Positions 1 to 11,200 of a DNA stretch of 64,000 bases are shown here, piece after piece. The DNA lies in the NCBI GenBank assembly GCA_903813345.2, contig CAIIXF020000006.1:20033936-20097935 (forward strand), read 5' to 3'. The translations under genes were made by a program, and so were the position numbers. The first letter of the stretch is position 1; each line of letters opens with the position of its first letter. The notes beneath the pieces were generated by a model that had not been told where the DNA came from, searched no databases, and saw only the letters and a program-made list of their open reading frames with translations. The DNA comes from Owenia fusiformis. Its lineage: Eukaryota > Annelida > Polychaeta > Sabellida > Oweniidae.

Positions 1-22
1 CCAGGAGATTCGGGGGGGATCA

Positions 23-479
23 CCATCCATCATTTCCTGTATTTTTGCGGTGGCCCAAATGTGTAGCATTCAAAATATGTCTTATTTCGTTTAAGGCAAA
101 TGGTAAAAACCCGGGTAAGACATTTCACAAAACCGCTCGATATTACACTGCACTCCTTAAGCGCCTAACGATTTAAGGTGTTTTTTAGTTGCTGGAATTA
201 CACCAAGCATTTTAGAAAGGCGCCCAAGATTTTAACCCGGTTTGAAAAATAGGTGTAATCACGATTGCGGTTTTACAAAAGCTCTTTTCCAAAACTCCAA
301 GAACCTTAGTCACTAGAAAACGCTTTATATCATAAGGCGCTTTTGGAGTGTAGTGTAATACCGATCGGTTTTTGTAGAACGCCTTACCCAGGTTTTTACC
401 ATTTACCCTAAACGAAATAAGACGTATTTCGAATGCTACAAATTTGGGCCACCGCAAAAATACAGGAAATGATGGATGG
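23..479. repeat. Palindromic repeat element, about 130-bp arms
   Basis: The sequence from about 23 to 150 is the near-perfect reverse complement of about 350-479. Both ends read ccatccatcatttcctg inward, with one mismatch in the first 49 bases. No coding potential was recognised. The form is that of a foldback or MITE-like element. No convincing target-site duplication was found. Confidence 0.75.
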
Positions 480-900
480 GAGCCAAAAGATGCAATAGGT
501 CATCAAATCATATCGCAAAAATTGAAAGTAAGTTCACATCACTGGCAAAAGTCTCGATTACGTTTTCTCTTAGATGCTAAAAGAATACATTTATTGTAGA
601 TGTACACGTCTGCTGGATATTCTCCATATCTATATCGTTAAAAGTGCACAAAAGGCGTTTAAAAAATAACAGGTGTAATTCCAAAATAAAATTCTTAAGG
701 CGCTTTAGAATTGTTGGTGTAATCAGGATGGCGATTTTTTAAAACGCTTTCCATTAAAGCGCTTTTAGCGGTTTTCTGGTGTAATTCCAGCAAGTGACGA
801 GGGTTCTAGGAGTTTTGGAAAAGCGCTTTTGTAAAACCGCAATCAAACCAGGTTAAAACCTTAGGTGCCTTTCTAAAACGCATGGTGTAATTCCAGCAAT
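186..900. repeat. Inverted repeat pair overlapping the first palindrome
   Basis: About 186-320 is repeated in inverted orientation at about 775-900. Both arms carry the phrase ttgctggaattacacca and the later block aaaactcc(a/t)agaacc. The intervening 480-775 has further short fragments containing ggtgtaatt. The 1-900 region is therefore layered copies of one foldback family, lying in what is probably the last intron of the SLC35A5-like gene. Confidence 0.65.
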
Positions 901-1049
901 TGTTATAGTTTCCAACTTTTTAGTGGATGGTGTTTGGCATATGGCGGTTTGTGTTTGACGATCGCAGTCAGCATTCGTAGCAAATGGCAGGTGTTGACAT
1001 TTTACATGTTAATGCCTTGTATTCTAATTTGTTGTGATTTTCTTTTCAG

Positions 1050-1881
1050 GAGGTTGTTGTCGAGAATACAATGGGCATCACTTCTTGTGTTATTCTTCTC
1101 AATTGTTGCATTATCTAAGATTTCTCAATCGCATGTGCCAATAGATGGCCACAGACATCACATCTCCGATCACATTTTCGACAAATCTCCACTGCAATCA
1201 GAACAAAATGATACAAGTCTTAATAATGGATACCAATGCATCCCTCATCACACACAAGTTTCTGTATCGACCGACCAAAACATTTCACAAGAAGTAGGTG
1301 TTCAACTTCCAGAATCCCCCAATGGAATTGAGTTCCATGAAGGTCACATGTTGATCATCCTGCAGTGTTTTATTTCCTCAAGTGCTAATATATACAATGA
1401 GAAGATATTCAAAGAGGGAAAGGGACTAGAAGAGAGTATATATATCCAGAACAGTAAACTATATGTCTTTGGTGTTTTCTTCAACTCCATCACCCTTTTC
1501 ATCATCAACACCTACAGGATCCGCTTGGCCAACTGTGGCCTTTTCACGGGACACAACATATACTCCGTTCTGCTGATGTTCACCAATGCCTTCTACGGGC
1601 TCAACATGGCATTAATCCTCAAATTCAGGGACAATATGTTTCAGGTGTTTTCAAATCAAGTTACCACTGTTGTAGTTGTGTCAGCATCTATGTACCTAAT
1701 GGACTTCAAACCAGGTTTGGAATTCTTTCTCATTGCTCCAATAGTGCTGTTAGCTATTTTTATTTATAATAGTGCTAAAAAACAAGAGAGCTCAGAATCT
1801 GTTGCAATAGATTGTAATGATCATGTATACAATGTCATTCCGTCAGGTGATAATATTGGACTTTTGGCAGAGGGTGATTAA
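1050..1881 (+). CDS. SLC35A5-like nucleotide-sugar transporter, 3' terminal exon (partial gene)
   Basis: This is the C-terminal part of a nucleotide-sugar transporter (drug/metabolite transporter superfamily), predicted in the Golgi/ER membrane. The exon begins after the acceptor ttttcttttcag (AG at 1048-1049) and ends at TAA 1879-1881, about 277 codons. Seen in the translation: the segment RIQWASLLVLFFS, a hydrophilic lumenal or cytosolic loop with many His and Ser, then NIYNEKIFKEG, ESIYIQNSKLY, FGVFFN, NCGLFTGHN, ILKFRDNMF, QVTTVVVVSASM and the final hydrophobic segment near FFLIAPIVLLAIFIYN. The order and wording match SLC35A5 (probable UDP-sugar transporter) as I remember it. Substrate specificity cannot be read from sequence. 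The N-terminal exons must lie to the left of the window. An open frame continues upstream of 1050 but looks intronic. Confidence 0.85.
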
Positions 1882-2600
1882 AGGAATTAAAACGAACAAC
1901 CTTTTTCAAAAATTTTTTTTATTTTTATTAATTTTAAAATCATTTACTGGTATATTCATATTTCTAACTGAGGTTTACAATCCACAAGTTTAATACGTCA
2001 TTTTTGGAAAGCACAGATTTTCTTGGAAAGTACAGATGTTGACTTTACTTGTCCTCCTTATTCACATTTTCAGGGTGGTCAAAAATGGAAACATTGACGC
2101 AATTTTCCTCAACAACCTCTTTGTTATTTTATGGAATTATTTCCTGAGATTTGATACATTTGTACATCATTCAATTGTCAACCAGCCTTCTTTATTTCCT
2201 GACCATCAGACTGATAGTCACAATGTTACAGTACTTTAAACAACATGCACCGGCCAGTGACCACTACCTGCTGAGGAATGCAGTCAGATCATTAACAACT
2301 TGTACATGTCTGCCTATATCGAAATGATGGCCACACCTGAAGCATGTTGTTCAAAGTGCTGTAAAAGTTTGAAATTGAATGATATACAAAATCAAGGAAC
2401 CAGAACAACGGCAACGCCAAAGCGTAGCGAATCCCATCGAACAGAAATGGCTGGCATTTTTACAAACGAAGCGCAAATATCATAAAACAACACACCAGAA
2501 AGGCCACCATTTTCAAAATGGTTGCTCACTAGCTAAGTTGCCATCAGAAGAAATAATATGCTTTTAAGTAGCCACCTCTAAAATTTTTGAAAAATCGCAC
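1882..2600. other. 3' flank of the SLC35A5-like gene, no second gene seen
   Basis: An ATTAAA at about 1888 directly follows the stop codon and may be a weak polyadenylation signal, although a longer 3' UTR is possible. The short open frames at 2036-2239 and 2300-2567 have no recognisable domain and look fortuitous. Confidence 0.4.
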
Positions 2601-2609
2601 ACGTACTTG

Positions 2610-3358
2610 TAAAATGACACACATAAAAATGGTGGCCATTTTTCAAAATGGCCGACTACTCCCCAAAGTTTTATTAGACAATGTGCCATGCTTGAAGTAT
2701 TCACATATCAAATATGAACAAAATCGCTCCACTACTTTTCGAGTTATAGTAAAATACGTTAAAATGGCGGCCATTTTTCAAAATGGCCACCTTCTACCAA
2801 AAGCGTCATTAGAAATAGACAGTGTGCCATGCGTATAGTATTCACATACCAAATATGAACAAAATCGCTACACTACTTTTCGAGTTATAGTGAAATACTT
2901 TAAAATGGCGGCCATTTTTCAAAAATTGTTTTCAAAATGGTCGCCTTCTACCAAAAGTGTCATAGGACAGTGTGCCAAGCTTATAGTATTCACATACCAA
3001 ATATGAACAAAATCGCTCTACTACTTTTCGAATTATAGTAAAATATGTTAAAATGGAAGCCATTTTTCAAATTTTTTTTCAAAATGGCCGCCTTCTACCA
3101 AAAGATTCATAGGACAGTGTGCCATGCTTATAGTATTCACATACCAAATATGAACAAAATCGCTCCACTACTTTTCGAGTTATAGTAAAATACGTTAAAA
3201 TGGAAGCCATTTTTCAAATTTTTTTTCAAAATGGCCGCCTTCTACCAAAAGATTCATAGGACAGTGTGCCATGCTTATAGTATTCACATACCAAATATGA
3301 ACAAAATCGCTCCACTACTTTTCGAGTTATAGTAAAATACGTTAAAATGGCGGCCATT
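2610..3358. repeat. Tandem repeat, about 5 copies of a 147-bp unit
   Basis: The phrase cacatacca(a)atatgaac recurs at 2702, 2843, 2991, 3138 and 3285, so the spacing is 141, 148, 147 and 147 bp. Each unit also carries aaaatcgctccactacttttcgag, then a palindromic tract aaaatggcggccatttttcaaaatggccgcc (listed here in parts: aaaatggcggccattt / caaaatggccgcc). The last three units are almost identical, which implies recent unit duplication or homogenisation. The array ends abruptly at gcccc 3359. Confidence 0.9.
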
Positions 3359-5328
3359 GCCCCGAACCGGTCCGTCTTCTCGCTGCAAGCAGGATGAAAT
3401 TCTTTGTCACAAAGTTTGGCATTTTTTATAAAATCAAACGCGCGTCATTCAAACTCACAAGATGTAAATAGCATGTCATTTACATCATACCTTGATGGGG
3501 AAAAATAGATCTTATATGTTAGAAGTACTAAATAAAAGTTATCGTGAAAATGAGACAGTCGTTCTCGAGAGAAAAGAGCATAAGTGCGCATTTAGAGAGT
3601 TTTGGTCCGTTTAAAAATCTGTAAAAAATTGGGGTACTTAAAAGCATCGGGAGGCATCATATATTTCAAATTAGACACGAGGAAGTCAATATTGAGCAAG
3701 TTATGGCTATTTTAAATTCAAATAAAACCGTTAACCCGTACCGGTCCAGCTTTTGACCCGTACCGGTCAATTTTCGTTAGCTGCGTATACCAAGGGTGTA
3801 TATGCAATTATAAAACAAACGTGAAGAAAAACTTATTAAAATTTAAATACATTTGTTTATTTCAATACTACATGCTGTGTTGTAAACAATAAAACATGTA
3901 CAGTATAAGTTAGTTAAAATTGACCACCTACCCAGTGGTTTCAGTAACTTTGTGTACAATAGGCAGATGAAAAATACAAGAGGCGGCATTCAAAATAACC
4001 AATTTTACGCTCCCGACAACGCAAATTCTTGTTATTTTAGAGTCCATGGACTGAAAGAAAGATGTCCAAGGTTTGTCAAAGTCATTTCCACGTGTGATGT
4101 GGCAACTTGCCACTGGCAAGACATGGTCTCCACAAAATAACACCTTGAACTGTGGAATCACTAGGGCAACTTATATAGAATGTCATTTACCTTTTATAAG
4201 ATAACTTACCCTTACACAGGTTGCATTTCACAAATCCAAATGCACCTGTTGAATTGAACACTTTTGATATAAATCAAAATCTAGAATTGTCATTATTAAA
4301 ATGAGAGTGATGTATTAATAGATGATTCACTTGTGATTATGTGTATATCAGATTCGTTTTAGTTTTTTTACCACCTCCAGAGGGTACAGGGTGTTCCAAA
4401 AGTAACAGGACTGGTGCTGGTATTTTATTAAATATACACCAATTGTCTTCAAAATTTTACATAATGTACCTTCATGTTTTGTAACTAAAATTGCCGAATT
4501 ACATAATTTTTGTCGAAACTGATTTAGAAATCGGCCGATGACTATTCATCGGCCGGCGCCCGGCGCATATGTGGCCTAGGCATTAGAGAGAGACCGAGGT
4601 GGGAGATATCCCCCTCCCCTCTACACCAAACTTGTTCTCACTACGTTTTCGAAAATTGCCTGAAAGGCGTCCTCACACATTATTAAGGAATACATATCTA
4701 CACATTTTGCGCATTTAACCATTTGATAACATATTGTGGATCTTATCTTAATTTGTTAATGTGAATTCGCACCTCCATTTGCATGGAAGACTTGTATGTG
4801 TTGCTACTTGCATGTAGCTACAAGTATTTAATTTCAATAGATGATAAACTTCTCAATATAAGAAATTACCCCCATAAGACATTGTTGCAAGGTGTGTTGC
4901 AATGAATGTGACATCCCACATTCTCAGGCCCGCATTATGTATTCTCGAAGAAAGCCATCATGATATAAACCATGACATCTCATTTCCTCTCAGCCCTGAG
5001 ATGATTCAGGTGAAACAGAAAGATGCTATGAGTATCAGAATGGAAGATAGCATATGTTTGCATTGATGGTGTATAGATAGTTATTTTATATAGTGTTTTT
5101 AGTTGTACGTGGAAACCTATTCTAACCAGGAAGGATATTGCAACTTTTTTCAAGATCCTAAAGTTGCAATTTTCGTTATTGTGTTTCATTGTAAAGACGC
5201 ACCTGTGAAAGTGTGTCGCTGGTACAAAGGCGTAGTTCTAAATACATTTAAGATTTTTAAACTTGTATGTGAACGTGTAGAATTATGGACCTGATGGATT
5301 TTTTTCTCCCTTTTGTACTGTTAATACT
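3359..5328. other. Intergenic, no gene recognised
   Basis: Three copies of accggtcc/accggtca motifs occur at about 3366, 3741 and 3763. A short GC-rich palindromic tract (cggccgatg..catcggccgg) lies near 4531-4556. A small minus-strand open frame at 3928-4161 with a possible upstream donor at about 4200 was examined but matches no family I know. Confidence 0.4.
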
Positions 5329-5395
5329 TGGCCGGTTGAGTATATAAAGGTATACAAGTGGGGGTTCAAACCTCCCCCCATCCACACATACACTT
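5329..5395 (+). repeat. Possible tRNA-derived SINE head (weak)
   Basis: The segment gggggttcaaacctccccc (about 5364-5382) has the TTCAAAC loop and pairing stem of a T-arm or RNA polymerase III B box. About 35 bp upstream, ttggccggttgag is a poor A-box match. A short T run follows at about 5395. A full cloverleaf could not be drawn, so this is at most a degenerate tRNA-like promoter. Confidence 0.25.
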
Positions 5396-5404
5396 TTTAT
5401 CATG

Positions 5405-5725
5405 CTAAAGTAACTTCCCAAATGAATCCCTCAAACGGTTTGGCTGGAAACCTGTAGACAAACCTTGACAGACAAGATTTTAGGACGGAAAATCCAAAAT
5501 GGCCGCCTTAATGCCGAAAAACTAATCAGTTCTAAACTTTCATAGGTAGAAACATCACTGAGAATTTCAAATGAATCCCTCAAAAACAGTTTGGCTGGAA
5601 ACCTGTAGACAAGCCTTGACAGACAAGATTTTAGGACGGAAAATCCAAAATGGCCGCCTTAACATTTACCCAGAATGCCGAAAAACTAATCATTTCTAAA
5701 CTTTCATAGGTAGAAACATCCCTGA
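5405..5725 (+). repeat. Two tandem copies of a 150-bp repeat (plus a fragment at 6155-6210)
   Basis: Both copies run aaatgaatccctcaaa, ggctggaaacctgtagacaa, gacagacaagattttaggac, ccaaaatggccgcctta, ccgaaaaactaatca and aaactttcataggtagaaac. The second copy starts near 5568. A truncated third copy lies at about 6158-6210. The same family is present as an array in inverted orientation at 24.03-24.68 kb. Confidence 0.85.
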
Positions 5726-5728
5726 GAA

Positions 5729-5955
5729 TAGACTAGATGCGAATAGAAATAATCTTAATTTACGTCATTAAATATTCAAAATTCAGTCAAAGTGATGTCA
5801 TATTTGAAATCTACATGTAAAAGTTCATCGGAAAAATGGTTTCGAAAATTGTTTTTTGAATTTTTGAAAATGTGAGCTCGGGTTGATTCCTCATAGACCC
5901 CATGTTACAAAATCACAAAAAGTGAAATATCTTTTCTTGTATTCGACAGATTACA
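5729..5955 (+). repeat. Dispersed repeat, direct copy at 41662-41905
   Basis: Shared blocks in order are agactagat, gaaataatcttratttacg, cagtcaaagtgatgtcatat, ttgaaatctacatgtaa, tagacccca and caaaaagtgaaatat. The copies differ by scattered substitutions and a few short indels. It is adjacent here to the 5405-5725 tandem family and at 41.9 kb to a truncated LINE. Confidence 0.8.
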
Positions 5956-6404
5956 TTTTCTTTTACTGGACATATTTTAATTTGCATAACTATTATAGAT
6001 ACATATACATAAGGGTTATATAAAAATTGAACCACTAAAACAGAATGATGTAATTTAAGTTAAAGGGAACTTTCTACTATACCCGCCATGTTATCTGACC
6101 CGAACGAGCCACCTGGTGGCGAAACTGGTAAATACTTACTCGCATCTGCGTTATTCCAAATTAATCCCTCAAACAGTTTGGCTGGAAACCTGTAGACAAG
6201 ATTATTCGGGACGCCCGCCCGCCAAACCGCCCGGCAAACTGATTACAATATAGCACATTAGGGTGCAATAAAAACTAAGAGTTTATTAAGATATACTAAA
6301 CATGGGATGGGGCAGTAAAAAAGGCTTAAAAGGACAACTTAATTAAACGCACAATTTCGAATAACAGCTTGCAAAATGTCTAACAAACTGTATGTTAATC
6401 AACC

Positions 6405-6740
6405 ATTTAGGGGAGGCATCAAAAGATCAATGTCTGATAGAAAACTAAATAAATCTAGTTTGGGGAGAGGGGTTTAAAAATAAAGACTTTACCAGATGCT
6501 TTCTTCACCAAGATGCATGCAACATGAAATATTATGCCTATTGTTGGCACATGTTTTAAGAATTATAAATAAGTTATAGTACTGTCCCCATGAAAGTCCA
6601 AATTGAGTCGCTAAATCATGTGAAAAGTCCGCGATCAACTTTCATTGTATTTAGTTTTGAGGGGGAGGGGGGTCCAACTCAAAACTAGATTTATTTAGTT
6701 TTTTGAAGCCCTGTGATCGGAGGATGCCCCTTAGTCAAGC
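6405..6740. repeat. Dispersed repeat, partner at 43085-43400
   Basis: The opening ggcatcaaaagatcaatg occurs in direct orientation at about 43105. The block ggtttaaaaataaagac...aagatgcatgc...aatattatgcctattgttg (6470-6560) occurs in inverted orientation at about 43305-43397. The two copies therefore differ by an internal inversion or are both parts of a foldback element. Confidence 0.7.
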
Positions 6741-7414
6741 TTGAATAAGCGAGCACAAATTATATACTCACAATTTTTTCATATTTACCCCCTACCCTCT
6801 GTTGAAGAAGTGGTGGGGTTGTTATGATTTTTTTCTTATTGATAAGACACATCGCTGTCATACTTTTGGATTTATCCAATAATTTTTGAGCAATGTTGTG
6901 GAATTTTTTCATAGACTTTCATGCACTTGAAAAAAGTTTATGAGAGAATGCTTTTGAAATTCAACAAGTCAACATTGAATTGGGAGCTTTAGTCTACCTT
7001 TGAGATGGTCCCTTGTAGTGCATAGACCTGCATACCTTTATGCAAATTAAGTGCAACTGTAATAAACATACTTACTCCCTGATTTGCATATTTTTGATTT
7101 TTGTTTATATCATGTTAAATTCTTATTGGAATTTTGTCAAATGGAGAAAAAATTATTAATCCCAAATTCATTTGGGACAGAGGCATTTCATTTGCAACAT
7201 ATTGCTGCTTTGTGGATAACATTTTTTTATTGCAAATTATAGCAAAAATGCTCATTCCTTATGCATTGACATACGTATGATTGATTTTATAAAATGGTTT
7301 TGAGAAAATTGACTCCCCCATATAATTCTACCATATAATTCTAACTGAATTGGTGCACAATACAGTGCGTATCAAAAAAACGCAACAGATTGTTATCTTA
7401 GAAAAGCACAAAAC

Positions 7415-7805
7415 CAGTGATAACAGCATTGATTTCATTCAATGCACCATAAAGCCACGTGTCTCCTCTTTACAATGATATATCATTGATTGATATTTGG
7501 TCATGGTTGGGTGAGTAATCATTCCATTTGCAAAGTGGGCCAAAATTAGCTTCGGGCCAAGTTATAAACATTGCAAAAGTCAGTGTACGGAGCCCGATGC
7601 AATGTTGGACGAAAACATAAAATCAATGCTGATTGTATCCTTTTAATCCAATGTACCAAAAAGCCAAATTACTCCTCTTTGCAATGGAATATCATTCATT
7701 CACAGGGGGTCATCTCTGGCCGAATAATAATTAATTTTGCAAAGTGGGGCAAAATTCAGCTCGCACCGAAGTTTAAAACATCGCAAAAGTCAGTACAAGG
7801 GGCAT
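7415..7805 (+). repeat. Diverged tandem duplication, period about 205-215 bp
   Basis: The 7415-7590 segment is repeated at about 7620-7800: caatgcaccataaagcca versus caatgtaccaaaaagcca, then tcctctttacaatg versus tcctctttgcaatg, and gcaaaagtcagtgtacgg versus gcaaaagtcagtacaagg. It is preceded at about 7364 by cagtgcgtatcaaaaaaacg, a phrase resembling a transposon end. No coding potential was seen. Confidence 0.65.
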
Positions 7806-7825
7806 AGGGGCTATTAGAAGAAGGT

Positions 7826-7998
7826 GTGACAGGTATGGTATAGAGGGGGGTGTATAGGGATATTGTATATCGTATAAGAGGCTGAAAATTTATAGTATAT
7901 TGTATAAGAGGGGGCAAAATTTATCGTATATGGTATAAGAGGTGTAAAAAATATGGTATATGGTATAATAGAAAATATATGGTATATGGTATCTAGAA
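7826..7998. repeat. Low-complexity (g)gtatatggtata repeats
   Basis: There are degenerate repeats of tggtatatggtataagagg. The same phrase occurs in inverted sense near 13170-13260, which ends in a C homopolymer tract. The region between is filled by other repeats. Confidence 0.6.
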
Positions 7999-8227
7999 TT
8001 AAAGAAAGCTAATTATGAAGAAATTGTACCCTAAAGTTCCCCATTGTGCCAACTCTCTTACTGTAACCGTGTTGGGAAAACATGGAAAAGTAGTCTCTCT
8101 AATTGGTTCTACATTCCAGGTCAATCAATACTTTAAGTTTAGAGAAAATTACTCTCAAACTAAGAGTTTTGTGCCCTTTTAATTCAAATTTTCACAGGAG
8201 GTGTTAAATACAGTCTCGAATAAGAAT

Positions 8228-9017
8228 CACACCCGGTGATCAGAAGAAATGAAGGGATAAAAGATCTATTAAAAAAGTGCAGCGTCACCAACGTGCAAAT
8301 GCCAATGTTTTTGCTATAAATCAAGCAACAGGGGTCTACACGACCTGTAATAAATACTTGTAAGTGAAGTAATTATCACAAAACTATTGTCATCATTGGT
8401 TTTGTAAAACACGTTACCAAACGTTATATAAAAAGTAATCGAAAATTATTAAAATTGAATGGAGGGGGGAGTAATGTGTCTATAAGAGATATGGAAAAAT
8501 GTAACTTGACTTTATTTCAAATAACTCCATATGTCCCCTTTTTCACTTTTCAGAGTTGTAACATCAAGCTGTTACTGAGTAACTGAGTTCATTTTTCAAG
8601 TACTCCCCCTCAGTTCACTCGTCCCCTCCGTTCAATTTTAATTATTTTCGATTATGTTTTATCTATCATTTGGAAAATTATTTTAAAAAACCGGCAATGA
8701 AATTAATTTTATGATAAAAACACCGCTTAAATATATATTTATTACAGGTCGTGCAGACCATTGTTGCTTGATTTATACCAAAAACATTTGGCATTTCCAT
8801 GTTGGGGACGCTGCGCCTTTTTTAATAGATCTTTTATCTTAGAACTCCATCAGTTCAAAAAATCCAAGTAGACCTAACATATTTCCCTGTGCACTGCGCC
8901 TAGTCATTTAGCCATTCAATTGTAAACTTTCTCTTGAAAATAAATCTTCAAGATTTGTTGAATTTACCGAAAATCAGCTACTCCCCCTCCGTTCATTTCT
9001 TCAGATCACCGGGCGTG
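8228..9017. mobile_element. Foldback DNA element, 790 bp
   Basis: The ends are inverted: cacacccggtgatcagaag at 8228 versus the complement of cttcagatcaccgggcgtg ending at 9017. The homology continues inward through gatctattaaaaaagtgcagcg / cgctgcgccttttttaatagatc (parts), the taaatcaagcaacagg / ttgttgcttgattta block and acgacctgtaataaatac. It extends to the central ggaggggggagta / actccccctc pair. The remaining loop is about 8510-8590. There is no transposase ORF and no clear target duplication. Confidence 0.75.
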
Positions 9018-9209
9018 AGGCTGCCAAATGTCATTGACTCTTCTTAACTTTGATGAAAAATATGGTCACTATGGCTACTCGTGTTTCGGGGTATGTGGGA
9101 TAAATCATTAAAATATTTGAGTGTAAAGTGTTCATACAGCGCATGTTTTAATACAAGCATCACAATGCTAATGTAGCAAAAGGTGTTTATTTGGTCTTCA
9201 AACTGTCAT

Positions 9210-10084
9210 ATGCTGGATTTCGGCTATTTACTGAGGATTTGAACAAGTGCATATGTTAGGCCAATGCATTAACTCCAGATCAAGCACCCATAGAGGTAAT
9301 AAAATAATTTGGACTTTGAGACGGGAAATAACTTTATTTTAAATGACCACGGACGGTATCGCAACATATTTCAGTCATATATTGAATATTGGCTATTTTC
9401 TGAGGATTTGAACAGGTGCATATGTTAGGCCAATGAATTAACTCCAGGACAAGCAGTCATAGAGATTATAAAATAATTTGGACTTTAAGACAGGGAAGGT
9501 GCAAACGTCCCATCAACATGTTTTTTTCTGTAATGTTGTCCTGATTTTCAGCCCTTTCCATATATGTTTTTTCAATGTTTGATGCACCAATATGTTGCAC
9601 TTTGAGACACAGTTTTGAGTACTCTAAAATATGATTCATTTGGGATAAAGTGGAAAACAATATTTCCCATGTTATTTTCCCATAGGGAAAACTCATGTGA
9701 TCCATTGTTTTCAGCTTAATTTTGGTCATCCAAAATTAATATCTTTAAAACCCCTGCTGCTACATAAATCGTATTTTCATTTAAAGATGTTAACCATGTC
9801 TTAAAACGCAACATAGTGATCGATGCAACAAACATTGAAACAACAGATGTGGAATGGGCTGGAAATCAGGACAACATTACAGAAAAAACATGTTGATGGG
9901 ACGTTTGCACCTTCCCTGTCTTAAAGTCCAAATTATTTTATAATCTCTATGACTGCTTGTCCTGGAGTTATTTCATTGGCCTAACATATGCACCTGTTCA
10001 AATCCTCAGAAAATAGCCAATATTCAATATATGACTGAAATATGTTGCGATACCGTCCGTGGTCATTTAAAATAAAGTTATTTC
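9210..10084. mobile_element. Foldback element with near-identical long arms and a duplicated left end
   Basis: About 9325-9610 is the reverse complement of about 9800-10084, with very few mismatches over the outer 230 bp (for example gaccacggacggtatcgcaa and gggaaggtgcaaacgtccca are conserved in both arms). Separately, 9210-9324 is a diverged direct copy of 9385-9487, containing ctgaggatttgaacaagtgc, catatgttaggccaatg and aataatttggacttt. The minus-strand open frame at 9466-9729 lies inside the arms and is not a recognisable protein. Confidence 0.8.
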
Positions 10085-10933
10085 TAGTTACATAGAGTAG
10101 TTTTCATTCTCATCAATACATCTTTGCCTTGAAATCATTCGTGAAACATGTGGTTTGACCTTTATGGAAATTTGCTTAATTTTGACACACCTTTGTTTAA
10201 CTTATACTGTCTTTAAGGCTGCCTTATCTGAAACCCTGAAGTGTCTCTGTTTCAAATGTTTAAACAATCAAGTCTCATCTTGCCTTTATTTCAAACTCTA
10301 GTTTCCAGACTCGAGTCCAATCAAAAATGAATTATCTACATGGAATTTGTGAAGTCTTTATTTCTGAAACTGTTTTCAAAACTTAATATTTTCCAGGTAA
10401 CTGCTTCACAAAATTATTGTGTATTGTGAATTTTCCTCAGCAAACTTTATTTTCATAGAACGCATGATAAATCTTTTATTCCACATTCTCAATTTCGCAT
10501 CAATTATGTTTCAAGGAATTTTTTTCCCTGGCTCACTATGAAGGATTCCATTGACATTACAATAAGTCATGGGAAAGTAAGTCATAAAAAAGAGGAACAC
10601 TGGGTTCCACCCATTCCAAATGATGCAGGTTTTGTGCTAATTTTGAATATCTTTATGGTACTTTTACAGGTAATGGCTTTAGCAAATTGCAGAAATGCTA
10701 AGTTAGTTTTTTGGTCAAAGTAGGTTGTGAAATCACTAAAGAGAAGTCATGAATCTTATACCATAAATGTGTTTTAAATCAACTTGTTTACCTGAAAATA
10801 AAATGGGGTCACAGCTTTTCTGAACATGCGGGTGTACCCGAATGGTGTCTTATTCATAATGTAATAAATGAAATCATTGTGGTATGTATGTTTCTATGTA
10901 TTTGCCTTATAATAATACCATACCTGCCAACCT

Positions 10934-11200
10934 ACCGTATTTTTACGGGAATCTACCGTAAATTTTTCGTTTTTCCGTAAAAAATGACAAACTACCGTAA
11001 AAAAATACCATAAAAAAACGCCCGTAAAAAAATCTACCGTATTTTTTTCGTAATCTACCGTAAATTTTCGTTTATTCCATGAGAACGGCCGTAAAATCTA
11101 CCGTAAATTTTTGAAAATCTACCGTAAATTTTCGAAAATCTACCGTATTTCTGCTAAAATCAACAGTATTTTTGTTCAAACTACCGTAAAATTTCCCGTT
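10934..11200 (+). repeat. Left ctaccgtaaa subterminal array
   Basis: Degenerate tandem copies of ctaccgtaaatttttcg and related 15-25-bp units start immediately inside the left TIR of the 10919-13083 element. Confidence 0.8.

Noticed and set aside
934-1049. N-terminal extension of the SLC35A5-like frame upstream of 1050
   Set aside because: The open frame before the acceptor starts with TTG, does not resemble the transporter, and a good polypyrimidine-AG acceptor separates it.
3928-4260. Minus-strand frames with Cys residues and a gtaagt (possible transposase zinc-finger exons)
   Set aside because: Frames do not join in one phase into any recognisable domain, and no transposase core was found upstream.
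5329-5395. Functional tRNA gene
   Set aside because: T-arm-like segment present but no D-arm, anticodon arm or acceptor pairing could be formed; kept only as a weak SINE-head candidate.
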